A stretch of DNA of 64,000 nt from Mesorhizobium onobrychidis (GTDB lineage Bacteria; Pseudomonadota; Alphaproteobacteria; Rhizobiales; Rhizobiaceae): positions 2,957,501 through 3,021,500 of the forward strand of contig NZ_CP062229.1 in NCBI RefSeq assembly GCF_024707545.1, written 5' to 3'. How positions within the stretch are numbered: position 1 is the stretch's first letter; every line of letters starts with the position of its first letter. Positions 55,101-63,834 of the stretch are shown here, piece by piece. The notes beneath the pieces were generated by a model. It saw nothing but the letters and a program-made list of their open reading frames with translations. It had not been told where the DNA came from and did no database searches. Made by a program: the position numbers and the translations under genes.

Positions 55101-55406
55101 ATGGACGAGTCCGATCGGTGGCGTCACATGTCGAGCGCGCCAAGGGATGGCAGCCGAATTCTTGTCACGGTTCGGCCGTCTGAACAGGGGCCGGCGGAAG
55201 TCGACCTGGCTTATTGGTCTCGAGCCGACCAGTTCGGCAGCGAAGGATGGCGCGCTTCCGACTCGTCTCCGGGACGCGTGGTTGAATACGCCGAACCCGA
55301 GCTGAAGTGCTGGATGCCGCTGCCAACCGCCAATCTGAGCAAGGGCTCAATGCCGAGCCCCTGGGACGAAGAAGATGTCCCGCTGCTGGATGGATCGGGG
55401 ATATGA
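55101..55406 (+). CDS. Hypothetical protein
   Basis: A 101-residue protein: RWRHMSSAPRDGSRILVTVRPSEQGPAEVDLAYWSRADQF, then a segment ending ELKCWMPLP. This pattern (W-x-x-M-x-x-A-P-x-D-G, Y-W, C-W-M-P-L-P) is recurrent in small rhizobial proteins of unknown role. AGGAGG just before ATG 55101. Upstream, a 15-base unit AAGCTGTCCGGC is tandemly repeated at 54992-55018. Confidence 0.75.
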   Translation: MDESDRWRHMSSAPRDGSRILVTVRPSEQGPAEVDLAYWSRADQFGSEGWRASDSSPGRVVEYAEPELKCWMPLPTANLSKGSMPSPWDEEDVPLLDGSGI

Positions 55407-55477
55407 GGCTGAGCGGGAAGGGGAGCTTTTCACCGTAAAAAAGGGCATTGGGATCGAGCCGAAACCCGCTGTCGTGC

Positions 55478-55822
55478 TCACCGACGCCAGAACGAGTTGC
55501 TTATCTCTGCTTCGATCTGCGCCAGCCTCAAGCCAATATCGTCGGTCAACTTAAGTGCATTTTTCATAGCGATGCGCCGTTTGAATGGATGCAGTCGCCG
55601 GAAAAAATCACGCCCGAGACGCGGGATCAGCGCGCATGCGCGGATCGCGGTGGTTCGGAAATCGAACGGGCGGACTGTTGATACCCGGCAGGCCCGCTGC
55701 TTCTCGAGATAATGCGTAAGCGCAATATCATGGCGTAGTGGCATAAGCCCGCCGCGCGACTGCTCATTCTGACCGGGATCATCATGCCATATGGGCCATT
55801 CGGCCGAACTCGGGCGTAGCAT
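55478..55822 (-). CDS. Hypothetical protein
   Basis: A 114-residue basic protein (LRPSSAEWPIWHDDPGQ at the start, DDIGLRLAQIEAEISNSFW at the end). A strong AGGAGG lies six bases before ATG 55822, which supports translation. No family recognised. Divergent from the BTAD-fusion gene, with 108 bases between starts. Confidence 0.55.
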   Translation of the reverse strand: MLRPSSAEWPIWHDDPGQNEQSRGGLMPLRHDIALTHYLEKQRACRVSTVRPFDFRTTAIRACALIPRLGRDFFRRLHPFKRRIAMKNALKLTDDIGLRLAQIEAEISNSFWRR

Positions 55823-55930
55823 AGTGTCCTCCTGAAATAAGGGTTGCTCGTCCGGACAATCTCGAGCACGGCCGTGAGAGGCGCGTTGGAACCAGCGTGA
55901 AGGATTCGTGAAAAACGCCAGGCCGGGAAA

Positions 55931-58165
55931 ATGACGGTTGAATTAGGGGCAACTACAGGAAAGGATCGCAAAGAAGTTGTGGCTGTGGCGGATCCGATGA
56001 CGCACCCTCATCTCTGTCTGCTAGGCGGTTTCGACTTCGCCGGAGGCGCTGCGGCGGCCCCGGTTTTCAGCCGCAAGGCGCGCGCCATGGTGGCTTATCT
56101 CGCCCTGCAGTCCGGACACTCCCAGTCACGCGAGAAGCTCGCCGCGCTTTTGTGGGGCGGCAACAGCGAGGCCCAGGCGCGGATGAACCTCCGGCAGGCC
56201 CTGTCCGCCATAAAGAAAGGAATGGACGCATCCGACGGCGGCAGGTTCCTGACGGACGGCGATAGCATAACCCTCAATCTCGATAATCTCGATTTCGATG
56301 TCGCGCGTTTCCAGGCTCTAGCCGCCAACTCGATGCCTGAGGATCTCGAACAGGCGCTTCTCGTCTATCGCGGCGACCTGCTCGACGGCTTCGGCCTGAA
56401 GGAGGAGCCGTTCGAGGATTGGCTGCGGGTCGAGCGCGAGCGCCTGAGGGCGATGGCCGTCGGGGCACTGGACAAGCTCGTCGCGCATTACTGCACTGCG
56501 AACGATCCTGCCTCATGCGTGCGCGCGGCAACGCGTCTGCTCGCCATGGAACCGCCGAGGGAGGACACCCACCGCGCCCTGATGCGAGCCTATGCGGCCC
56601 AGGGCCGGCTCAATCTCGCGCTGAAGCAATATGAAAATTGCCGCGGTGCGCTGCAGCGGGAACTGAACCTGCAGCCTGAGCCGGAAACCCGACATCTTTA
56701 TGAAGACCTGCGGACGCGCCGCATGACACCGCAAGCCGCCTCCCGGATAGCTGCCTCGGCGTCGCCTTCCCAGACGCCGCCGCCCTCGCCAGCCCGAACC
56801 GGCGAGCGGCCGGCGTTCCGGGCCGAGCCGATGCGCCCCGCGACCCATTATGTCAAATCGGCCGGGATCAACATCGCCTATCAGGTGACCGGCGACGGAC
56901 CGGTCGACCTGATCTATGTGCCTGGATGGGTCTCAAACCTTGACCTTGCCTGGTCGTCGCCGCGGTTTTCGCATGTGCTCCATCGCCTCGGCGCCTTCTC
57001 GCGCCTGATCCGCATGGACAAGCGCGGCACGGGGCTGTCCGATCGAAATGTCGGTTTGCTAACGCTGGAAGAGCGAATGGAAGATATGCGGGCGGTGCTG
57101 GATGCGGTCGGCTCGAAGCACACGGTTCTGTTCGGCAGCTCGGAAGGCGGCCCCATGTGCATGCTGTTTGCGGCGACCTATCCCGAGCGGACAGCGGCTC
57201 TCGTCCTCAACGGAACCTATGCCAGCGGCCGATGGTCGAAGGATTACCCCTGGGCAAGGACAAGCGAGCAGGTGGAAGAAGATCTTGCCGCCGTTGAGAG
57301 ACAGTGGGGGGAGCCGGCGGATATGAGCAACGCCGCGCCTAGCCTGATGAATGACAGTCTCGAGAGAGAATGGTTCGCCGCGTATCTCAGGAATTCAGCC
57401 TCGCCTGCCGACGCGATCGCGCTCTGGCGCTGGGGCACCGAAATCGATGTTCGCACCCTTCTCCCAGTCATTCACGTCCCGACACTGATCGTCCAGACGG
57501 CAGGGGACCGCTGGGTGAAACCGGAAGAGGGGCGCTATCTGGCAACGCATATCGAGGGCGCCAGTTACATCGAGCTTGCCGGCCGTGATCACGTAATCTG
57601 GGGCGAGAATTCCGATCGCCTGGTCGACGAGATCCAGACCTTCGTCACCGGCGCTTTGCCGGCAGCGCCGGGCGAGCGCGTGCTTGTGACGGCGCTGCAC
57701 GTGGAAGTCGTCGGGTTGCCGTCGGCTCTCGTCAACACCAGCAACCAGACGTGGCGCGATCTGATGCAGCGACACGACGACGAGATACGCAAAGAATTGC
57801 ATCATGCGGACGGTCAGGAAATCCAGCGCACCGGAAATGGGTTTCTCGCGGTGTTTCAGCGGCCAACGCGGGCGATCCAATGCGCACTCGCGATCCGTCG
57901 TCGACTGGGCGAATCCGGCCTTCGGATTCGCGCGGCAATCCATATTGGCGAATGCGAAAGGCACGGCGACGACTTCACCGGTATTGCGATTCAACTGACA
58001 TCGCGTCTGCTCGATCATGCCGGACCGGGTGAGATCATCGCGTCCCGGACCGTTCGTGATCTCACGGCCGGTTCGGGCCTGACGTTTGAGGAGCATTCCG
58101 AGATGGAGTTCCCCGGAACGCCAGGTACCTGGCAGCTTTTTTCGGTCGGCGAATCGGCTGTGTGA
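55931..58165 (+). CDS. Three-domain fusion: BTAD regulator, alpha/beta hydrolase, degenerate class III cyclase
   Basis: A 744-residue protein. Residues about 28-265 are a SARP-like winged helix plus BTAD helices (LGGFDF, SRKARAMVAYLALQSG, RMNLRQALSAIKKG, RALMRAYAAQGRLNLALKQYE). Residues about 300-575 form an alpha/beta hydrolase with nucleophile elbow FGSSEGG (Ser404), Asp526 in TAGDRW and His554 in GRDHVIW. Residues about 582-740 are homologous to class III nucleotidyl cyclases (GNGFLAVF, AIQCALAIRRRLGESGLRIRAAIHIGE, GPGEIIASRTVRDLTAGSG). There the two metal-binding Asp positions read Glu592 and Asn636, so cyclase activity is doubtful. Start ATG 55931 lacks a strong Shine-Dalgarno. Role unknown; perhaps a sensor-regulator. 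Confidence 0.85.
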   Translation: MTVELGATTGKDRKEVVAVADPMTHPHLCLLGGFDFAGGAAAAPVFSRKARAMVAYLALQSGHSQSREKLAALLWGGNSEAQARMNLRQALSAIKKGMDASDGGRFLTDGDSITLNLDNLDFDVARFQALAANSMPEDLEQALLVYRGDLLDGFGLKEEPFEDWLRVERERLRAMAVGALDKLVAHYCTANDPASCVRAATRLLAMEPPREDTHRALMRAYAAQGRLNLALKQYENCRGALQRELNLQPEPETRHLYEDLRTRRMTPQAASRIAASASPSQTPPPSPARTGERPAFRAEPMRPATHYVKSAGINIAYQVTGDGPVDLIYVPGWVSNLDLAWSSPRFSHVLHRLGAFSRLIRMDKRGTGLSDRNVGLLTLEERMEDMRAVLDAVGSKHTVLFGSSEGGPMCMLFAATYPERTAALVLNGTYASGRWSKDYPWARTSEQVEEDLAAVERQWGEPADMSNAAPSLMNDSLEREWFAAYLRNSASPADAIALWRWGTEIDVRTLLPVIHVPTLIVQTAGDRWVKPEEGRYLATHIEGASYIELAGRDHVIWGENSDRLVDEIQTFVTGALPAAPGERVLVTALHVEVVGLPSALVNTSNQTWRDLMQRHDDEIRKELHHADGQEIQRTGNGFLAVFQRPTRAIQCALAIRRRLGESGLRIRAAIHIGECERHGDDFTGIAIQLTSRLLDHAGPGEIIASRTVRDLTAGSGLTFEEHSEMEFPGTPGTWQLFSVGESAV

Positions 58166-58217
58166 CGTTGGTTGAGTTCCGGGAACGATGGGCTGCAGAA
58201 CCCGGCAAGGCTGGTGG

Positions 58218-58283
58218 GACAGCGCCCCCTCTGTCCTGCCCTCTTTGCCACCACTTGGCATCTCCCCCGCAAGGGGGGAGATT
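58218..58283. repeat. RIME-like palindromic repeat, reduced copy
   Basis: GACAGCGCCCCCTCTGTCCT followed by the palindrome ATCTCCCCCGC/AAGGGGGGAGAT. It is related to the right arm of the element at 8437-8598. It sits between the convergent fusion and aldo-keto reductase genes and could fold as a bidirectional hairpin. Confidence 0.75.
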
Positions 58284-58316
58284 GGCAGCTTCGCCGTCGG
58301 CTCTTCTCTCAGACCC

Positions 58317-59171
58317 TCAGAACAGGAATGCAGCCGTGGCGGGGTTCGATCCGGTGCGACCGTCTGATGAATCCATGCCTCGAATGAGCTTGAGGTCTGC
58401 GGCGTCCAGCTCGAAATCGAAGACATCGAAATTGGCGGCGATGCGGTCCTGGTGGATCGACTTTGGAATGACGATCAGTCCTTCCTGAAGGTGCCATCTG
58501 ATGATCACTTGCGCGACGGACTTGCGGTGTTTTCCGGCGATGTTTTCAAGGGTAGGGTCGCTCAACAGCCGGCCGCTGCCCAGCGGGCTCCAGCTTTCGA
58601 TGCGGATGTTGTGCGTGCCATGAAATTCCCTGATGTGGCGCTGTTGAAACCGGGGATGGAGTTCGATCTGGTTGACCGAGGGCGTGACTCCGGTCTCGCC
58701 GATGATCCGCTCCAGATGGTCCTGGTTGAAATTCGAAACCCCGATCGACCTGATCCGGCCGCCATTCCTGAGTTCGATCAGGGTCTTCCACGCCTCGACA
58801 TATTTGCCCTGGCTGGGCACTGGCCAGTGGATCAGGAACAGGTCGATCTGATCGATGCCGAGCTTGCTCATCGTCTCGTCGAAGGCCCGGAGGGCGGCGT
58901 CACGCTGATGCGCGCCGTTGCGCAGCTTCGAGGTGATGAACAGCTCGCTTCTCGGCACGCCAGCCGTGCGGATCGCTCGCCCGACGCCTTCCTCGTTCTG
59001 GTAGCCTTCGGCGGTGTCGATCAACCTGTAGCCGGCCTCGATCCCCCAACTCACCACCTGGCTCGTGATGGCTGGATCGACCTGCCACACGCCAAGGCCG
59101 ATCTGGGGAATGGCTGAGCCATCATTCAATGTGATCTGTTCAGGCTTATTCAGGGTAATCTGTTCAGGCAT
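58317..59171 (-). CDS. Aldo-keto reductase (AKR5 / 2,5-diketogluconate reductase-like)
   Basis: A 284-residue NADPH-dependent reductase. The tetrad is visible: Asp and Tyr in LIDTAEGYQNE, Lys in FITSKLRN, His in LFLIHWPVP; IGVSNFNQDHLERI and VIPKSIHQDRIAANFDVFDFEL are family signatures. Start ATG 59171 has AAGGA upstream; ATG 59189 is possible. A 24-base tandem duplication at the start (PEQITLN twice) lengthens the N-terminus. Confidence 0.9.
   Translation of the reverse strand: MPEQITLNKPEQITLNDGSAIPQIGLGVWQVDPAITSQVVSWGIEAGYRLIDTAEGYQNEEGVGRAIRTAGVPRSELFITSKLRNGAHQRDAALRAFDETMSKLGIDQIDLFLIHWPVPSQGKYVEAWKTLIELRNGGRIRSIGVSNFNQDHLERIIGETGVTPSVNQIELHPRFQQRHIREFHGTHNIRIESWSPLGSGRLLSDPTLENIAGKHRKSVAQVIIRWHLQEGLIVIPKSIHQDRIAANFDVFDFELDAADLKLIRGMDSSDGRTGSNPATAAFLF
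59124..59171. repeat. 24-bp tandem duplication at the aldo-keto reductase start
   Basis: Units 59124-59147 and 59148-59171 differ at only a few positions and encode KPEQITLN and MPEQITLN. The first unit on the reverse strand contains the start codon itself, so the gene was extended by copying its own beginning. Confidence 0.8.
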
Positions 59172-59329
59172 GCTCAGGTCCTTCTGCATCGCTTCGCCCC
59201 AGCGCAGTGCTTATCTAGGCTCGGTGTCCGCCAAGGCGAGTCGACAGGTGGAGAAAGTAGAAGTGCGCCGTGAAGCCGGGATGAGATCCGGTTCGAACCG
59301 CCCAGCGTTTCCAAACACGATTCCAGAGA

Positions 59330-60340
59330 TCAATAAATTGGACCGGGGGATGGCACGCCAATCCGGATCGATCTCGAAAAGTCTGGCGAAAGGCCCGACG
59401 CCCGCGCACGGCCGTCAATGTGGGCCGCCTCCCTCAAAACCGACATCGGCAAGCTGACATCGAGTGCACCCCGTGCATACGCATATTCGGGAAGATAGCC
59501 GTTAACGATGAGGCGCCAGTCAAGGGGGACCACGTCACCGACGGCTCGCATCATCCTGACGATCGTGGTCGTGCAGTTCGTCGTGATGGAATTATAGAAC
59601 TCTGGAGTCGTGGAAAGTGCATTTGCGTCCAAGACGTATTCCAGCAAGAGCGCCCGGGCCGCCTCCGGTGACGCTTTTAGCCGATAGATTTGGACATCCT
59701 CTCCGCGAACGTTTGACCTGACGCCGACGACGTCTCGCTCGTCAGCCGCGATAATGACCAGGGGATTGCTCTTGAACAGGTCTGCCATGGGAGAAAACTT
59801 GCCGCCTCCCTGGCGTCGCACCTCAATCGACCAGGCAAGATAGTCACCTCCTGCAAAGCCGAAGCTTAAGATGACATGGGCGATTTTGGTCCCGGACCAA
59901 TAAGACATGAAGAGGTCGACCGTCTGAAGGTTGGAGAGGTCGTAGGTCCGCGTTGTCCAGCGTTCGGTGAAATCAGTAGCGCTACGCCATTCGAAGTCGC
60001 GCACATCAGTCAGCGTCAACAGGTTCCCGTCGCGGGTGCCGGTCACCTGACGGGCGACGTCGGGCGCCCAGTCCGCGTGATCAAAAGGCCTGATGGTGCT
60101 CCACCAAACCAGAACCACAGCAAACGCAGCTGCAAACAGGGCAAACGCCCTGATGCGAAACCGGCTGAACAGCGCGATGACGGTGGCGAGGCCGAACAAG
60201 GTGAAAAGGACGCCGGCCACAGCCCGTCCAAACTCAGCCACGGGCAGGCGATACCACATGGCAAGTCCGGCCCAGGCAGTCAGGATTGCGACGGCTAGCG
60301 AAAGGATGATGGCAAGCGATATCCGAGCGATGCGACGCAT
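59330..60340 (-). CDS. DUF4105 membrane protein
   Basis: A 336-residue protein with N-terminal helices (ARISLAIILSLAVAILTAWAGLAMWY; VAGVLFTLFGLATVIALF; FALFAAAFAVVLVWW) and a periplasmic DUF4105 domain: HVILSFGFAGGDYLAWSIEVR, LLEYVLDANAL, and the conserved FYNSITTNCTTTIVRM, whose Cys suggests an NlpC/P60-like hydrolase fold. Function unknown in general. Stands alone. Confidence 0.85.
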   Translation of the reverse strand: MRRIARISLAIILSLAVAILTAWAGLAMWYRLPVAEFGRAVAGVLFTLFGLATVIALFSRFRIRAFALFAAAFAVVLVWWSTIRPFDHADWAPDVARQVTGTRDGNLLTLTDVRDFEWRSATDFTERWTTRTYDLSNLQTVDLFMSYWSGTKIAHVILSFGFAGGDYLAWSIEVRRQGGGKFSPMADLFKSNPLVIIAADERDVVGVRSNVRGEDVQIYRLKASPEAARALLLEYVLDANALSTTPEFYNSITTNCTTTIVRMMRAVGDVVPLDWRLIVNGYLPEYAYARGALDVSLPMSVLREAAHIDGRARASGLSPDFSRSIRIGVPSPGPIY

Positions 60341-60773
60341 TCATCCCCCTCTGGCGGTCTGCTGTCTAGCGGCCTGTCATTGCCTGGATGCCATTTCTCA
60401 CGGAACGCTCGAAGACAACAACTCTACATGTCCATATTGGAGCACCAATCGGTCCGATACCATTTTCGCCGCGGATTTCGCAGGTGTGGAGCGAGCGAGA
60501 AGGTGCCCACGCGAAACGGACGCGCTCGGCATCGGCCGTTCGATGAAGTGACCGCGCGAGCTCACGGGCCCTAACAAGTTCCTTCATCCATCCATCCGTA
60601 CCTCAAACACCCGTCCATCTACCCGGAACAGGTTCTCTCTGTTCCAGTCCAACAAAACCGATACTCGACTCGCTGGAATATCTAACGCGACTCCGTCATG
60701 ATCTTTCCGCCTTGCCGAGCGTCGCTGCCGAGCGCGGTGACGCCGACGCAGGTCATGAGAGTAGGCTAGGCCA
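60341..60773. other. Intergenic region upstream of the MFS gene
   Basis: No convincing gene on either strand. The palindrome at 60625-60645 is the only clear element. Confidence 0.45.
60625..60645. promoter_or_regulatory. Palindrome GGAACAG-N7-CTGTTCC
   Basis: A perfect 7-bp dyad with a seven-base spacer, 129 bases before the MFS start; a candidate operator for a drug-responsive repressor. No regulator gene is adjacent. Confidence 0.4.
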
Positions 60774-61970
60774 GTGCAGCGGATCCACCCGACGACCTTT
60801 CTTTTTGCGGCCCGAGCCCTGCGCGATATGGGCGATGGCTTCGTGGCCGTTCTGTTGCCGGTCTACCTGCTCGCATTGGGCTTCACGCCTCTGCAGGTCG
60901 GCATCATCGCGACCGCATCGCTGCTCGGTTCAGCGCTCTTGACCATCGCCGTCGGAGTCCTTGGTGCCCGACACGATCACCGCCGTCTCCTGCTTGCCGC
61001 CACCAGTCTGATGGTCGCCACGGGTGTGGCCTTTGCCCTGGTTCATGACTACGCGCTGTTTTTGGTGATCGCGTTCGCAGGCACCATCAACCCGTCGGCC
61101 GGCAGCGTCAGCGTGTTCGTGCCATTAGAGCATGCCGTGCTCACACGCGAAGTCACTGATGCCGCCCGGACCAAGATGTTCGCGCGTTACAGCTTGGTGG
61201 GCGCGCTTGCAGGCGCCGTTGGCGCACTCGCTTCGGCGACCCCTGATCTTGTTGCTCCATCCGGCCTCGACCAACTCACCGGCATCAAGGCCATGTTCGT
61301 GCTCTACGCGTTGCTCGGCCTGCTCGGCGGCCTCTTCTACGCGCGGATCCCGCAGCGCCGTCCCACGTCGGACACAGGTACCGCGTCCGCGCTCGGCCCC
61401 TCGCGCAATATCGTTCTCAAGCTCGCGGCCCTTTTTAGCCTTGATGCTTTCGCCGGCGGCTTTGTCGTCCAGTCGCTGCTTGCCCTATGGCTTTTCGAAA
61501 AATTCGACCTGTCGCTTTCGGAAGCGGGATTTTTCTTCTTCTGGTCCGGCGTGCTTTCGGCGTTCTCATTCCCCGTTGCAGCTTGGCTGTCCCGGCACAT
61601 CGGACTCATCAACACGATGGTGTTCACACACATTCCGTCCAGCATCGCCCTAATGCTGGCGGCGCTTGCGCCGACGCTACCTCTGACACTGGCCCTGCTG
61701 CTGGTCCGCGCCGCGCTTTCGCAGATGGACGTCCCGACGCGCTCATCTTACGTCATGGCCGTTGTCACGGAAGCGGAGCGGGCGGCGGCCGCGAGCTTCA
61801 CATCTGTCCCGCGCAGTCTGGCCGCGGCAGCCAGTCCGGCGCTGGCGGGCGCTCTGCTTGCTGCCTCTTTCCGAGCTTGGCCCCTCCTCATCTGCGGTGC
61901 ATTGAAGATCATTTATGACCTGCTGCTGCTGCTGCAGTTCCGGCACTTGAAGCCCCCAGAGGAGCGGTGA
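60774..61970 (+). CDS. MFS transporter
   Basis: A 398-residue, 12-helix permease. FLFAARALRDMGDGFVAVLLPVYLLALGFTPLQVGIIATASLLGSALLTIAVGVLGARHDHRRLLL shows helices 1-2 and a variant loop motif; a further charged loop is SRHIGLINTM in the second half. It starts at GTG 60774. Its relatives are putative multidrug or metabolite exporters. Confidence 0.85.
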   Translation: MQRIHPTTFLFAARALRDMGDGFVAVLLPVYLLALGFTPLQVGIIATASLLGSALLTIAVGVLGARHDHRRLLLAATSLMVATGVAFALVHDYALFLVIAFAGTINPSAGSVSVFVPLEHAVLTREVTDAARTKMFARYSLVGALAGAVGALASATPDLVAPSGLDQLTGIKAMFVLYALLGLLGGLFYARIPQRRPTSDTGTASALGPSRNIVLKLAALFSLDAFAGGFVVQSLLALWLFEKFDLSLSEAGFFFFWSGVLSAFSFPVAAWLSRHIGLINTMVFTHIPSSIALMLAALAPTLPLTLALLLVRAALSQMDVPTRSSYVMAVVTEAERAAAASFTSVPRSLAAAASPALAGALLAASFRAWPLLICGALKIIYDLLLLLQFRHLKPPEER

Positions 61971-62070
61971 GGCCAGCCTTGTCGGTTTGGGGCGTTTAGC
62001 CAGGGGGATCGATCGCGGCGGCAAAGCGTTTGAAAGGTGTCGACCGTTTTGAGCTGGCTCGGAGCGTGAA

Positions 62071-62607
62071 ATGTCGCCTCGCTTCCTCCTGACGTTATTC
62101 GCCGCCCTTTATCCGGCATCATCGGTGCACGCCGGTGTCGATGTCGAGCGCGCACTGGAAGCCTTCCACAGCACCTGCCTGGCACACGGTCCCGATTTCG
62201 ACCGGACAGCAGCAGCGGCGGGGAGGCTTCGATGGACGCCGGTTTCCTACGATGCTTTTTCGAACTTATCCCCCATCGCGAATGTAAATGAGGCAAAGAC
62301 GTGGACGACTGCGGCAGACGATACCATGCCGAAGGGGGCCATCGTCGGGGTAACAAAAGCCAGGTTGGACGGTAAGGCGGTGCAGACATGCACCGTCGCC
62401 ATGACCGATGTCGATCACGAGACCTTCCTGAAGAGCTTTTTCACCCGGACCGATGCTGAGAAGATCGACGAAAAACGAGATGGGTTGCAGATATCCAGGC
62501 TCTATATACTGATCGCCGGGGGGCGCGAGCAATTCGTCAATTTGAAGTTCCCGGCTTCGCCGTCAGCGGACGGATTGATGGTGGCGAGTTCCATCGCTGA
62601 CGACTGA
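62071..62607 (+). CDS. Hypothetical secreted protein
   Basis: A 178-residue protein with a short signal peptide (SPRFLLTLFAALYPASSVHA, cleavage near residue 21). The mature part has two cysteines, in FHSTCLAHG and VQTCTVAM, and no recognised family. It begins 100 bases after the MFS stop and may be co-transcribed with it. Confidence 0.7.
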   Translation: MSPRFLLTLFAALYPASSVHAGVDVERALEAFHSTCLAHGPDFDRTAAAAGRLRWTPVSYDAFSNLSPIANVNEAKTWTTAADDTMPKGAIVGVTKARLDGKAVQTCTVAMTDVDHETFLKSFFTRTDAEKIDEKRDGLQISRLYILIAGGREQFVNLKFPASPSADGLMVASSIADD

Positions 62608-62631
62608 GCAAACCAGGGCGACACCGTTACT

Positions 62632-63345
62632 TCACAGGATTCCATGGAGGGCAACGGCGACAAGGACTGCGCCGGCGACCGCTTCGACCGAGCGGGTCAC
62701 GACCGCGACGAGTTTCGGACGCGATTTCAGCAGACTGATCAGCTGGCTGCAGAAGAACACCGTGACAAGGGCGACGGCCGAGAGGGTGAACGCGACCCCT
62801 GCCATCATCGCTACGGCGAACGCGATGCCTGCTTCCGGTACGCTGCGTATCATGGCGAATGTCATAGCGAAAAGCGTCAGCGGGCAGGGGATTAGGCCTG
62901 CCATGATGCCAACCGCCACACCTTCCCGGTCACCATGGGCGTGAACCGCGTGCCGGAGCGCCCGCCACACCATCCAGAGCCCTATCGCGCCGAGCAAGCT
63001 TCGGCTCAAATCTTCCAGCAATGGCGCACGGCCGACGGTTCCCAGCGCGACTGACACGAGCGGCAGCGCCAGGAGCGCGATCAGCACCGCCACGGCGACG
63101 TGCGTGAAGGAGAGTGCAAGGGACACTATCAGGCTGCGCCCCAGTCCGGCCGATGATCCGGCGAGGTACGTGGCAAGCACCGACTTGGAATGTCCGGGCG
63201 TCATCGCATGGACCGCCCCGAACACGATGCCCATCGGCAAGAAGGCCGCGAGTGCCCCCCAATTGCCGTCTTGGGCGAACGTCTTTATGTGCCCGGCGAA
63301 GGCCAGATAAATGTCGCGTTGAACATCGATGATCGTCTGCAGCAT
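62632..63345 (-). CDS. NicO-family nickel/cobalt transporter (RcnA-like)
   Basis: A 237-residue membrane protein with about six helices. GAVHAMTPGHSKSVLATYLAGS carries the HAxxPGHxK signature, and GLIPCPLTLFAMTFAM the second one. NicO proteins move nickel or cobalt, most often outward. Without a long His-rich loop (only HAVHAHGD) it is a compact member. A deleted MFS gene upstream on the same strand may once have belonged to the same unit. Confidence 0.88.
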   Translation of the reverse strand: MLQTIIDVQRDIYLAFAGHIKTFAQDGNWGALAAFLPMGIVFGAVHAMTPGHSKSVLATYLAGSSAGLGRSLIVSLALSFTHVAVAVLIALLALPLVSVALGTVGRAPLLEDLSRSLLGAIGLWMVWRALRHAVHAHGDREGVAVGIMAGLIPCPLTLFAMTFAMIRSVPEAGIAFAVAMMAGVAFTLSAVALVTVFFCSQLISLLKSRPKLVAVVTRSVEAVAGAVLVAVALHGIL

Positions 63346-63377
63346 GCCGGGGCTATATCCTGCTCACTCGCTGCCGC

Positions 63378-63713
63378 TTAAGGCTCGCGCGGCCATTCCG
63401 GATGCAGCTTATCGATTACAAAGGCGTGAGCATGGCGATGTCCGAAATGGTCCGATCCCTCAGCCCAATGCGGATCATGCTCGGGAAGGCCGCGATGCTG
63501 GTGTTCAAGGACTTCTGGATCGGAAGCTGGCCACACTAGTAACGCCGTAAACAGGGCAGCGCCCGCGATGCAGGCGAGGATCACAAATGTCGCCGATAGC
63601 CCGAAAGTCACGCCCAGACCGAGAGCTACCGTCGCAAGCCCGGTACCGATCAGTGCGATCACCTGAGCCGCGAAGAGATGACGATAGATGCGGTTTGCAA
63701 GAATGCCAAGCAC
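63378..63713 (-). pseudogene. Internally deleted MFS transporter gene
   Basis: The 111-residue frame joins an MFS N-terminus (NRIYRHLFAAQVIALIGTGLATVALGL) directly to what looks like the very last helix and the C-terminal tail of the same transporter family (LVWPASDPEVLEHQHRGLPEHDPHW, then HAHAFVIDKLHPEWP). About ten of twelve helices are missing, yet the frame is open. It is therefore best read as an in-frame deletion remnant; a small His-rich membrane protein is the alternative. Confidence 0.65.
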
Positions 63714-63834
63714 GGTCGGCCTCAGAGGTACTTCGTTATTTCCGAATGTCGCGGCCTATTATTCATCGATCAAGATCACCGTTCAGGTTCCGCCATGAGA
63801 CCAGCTCGCAGAGCCTGGCTACGTCACCGAGCGA

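Noticed and set aside
60366..60587. Reverse-strand open frame of 73 codons before the MFS gene
   Set aside because: No family pattern or good translation signal; treated as non-coding.
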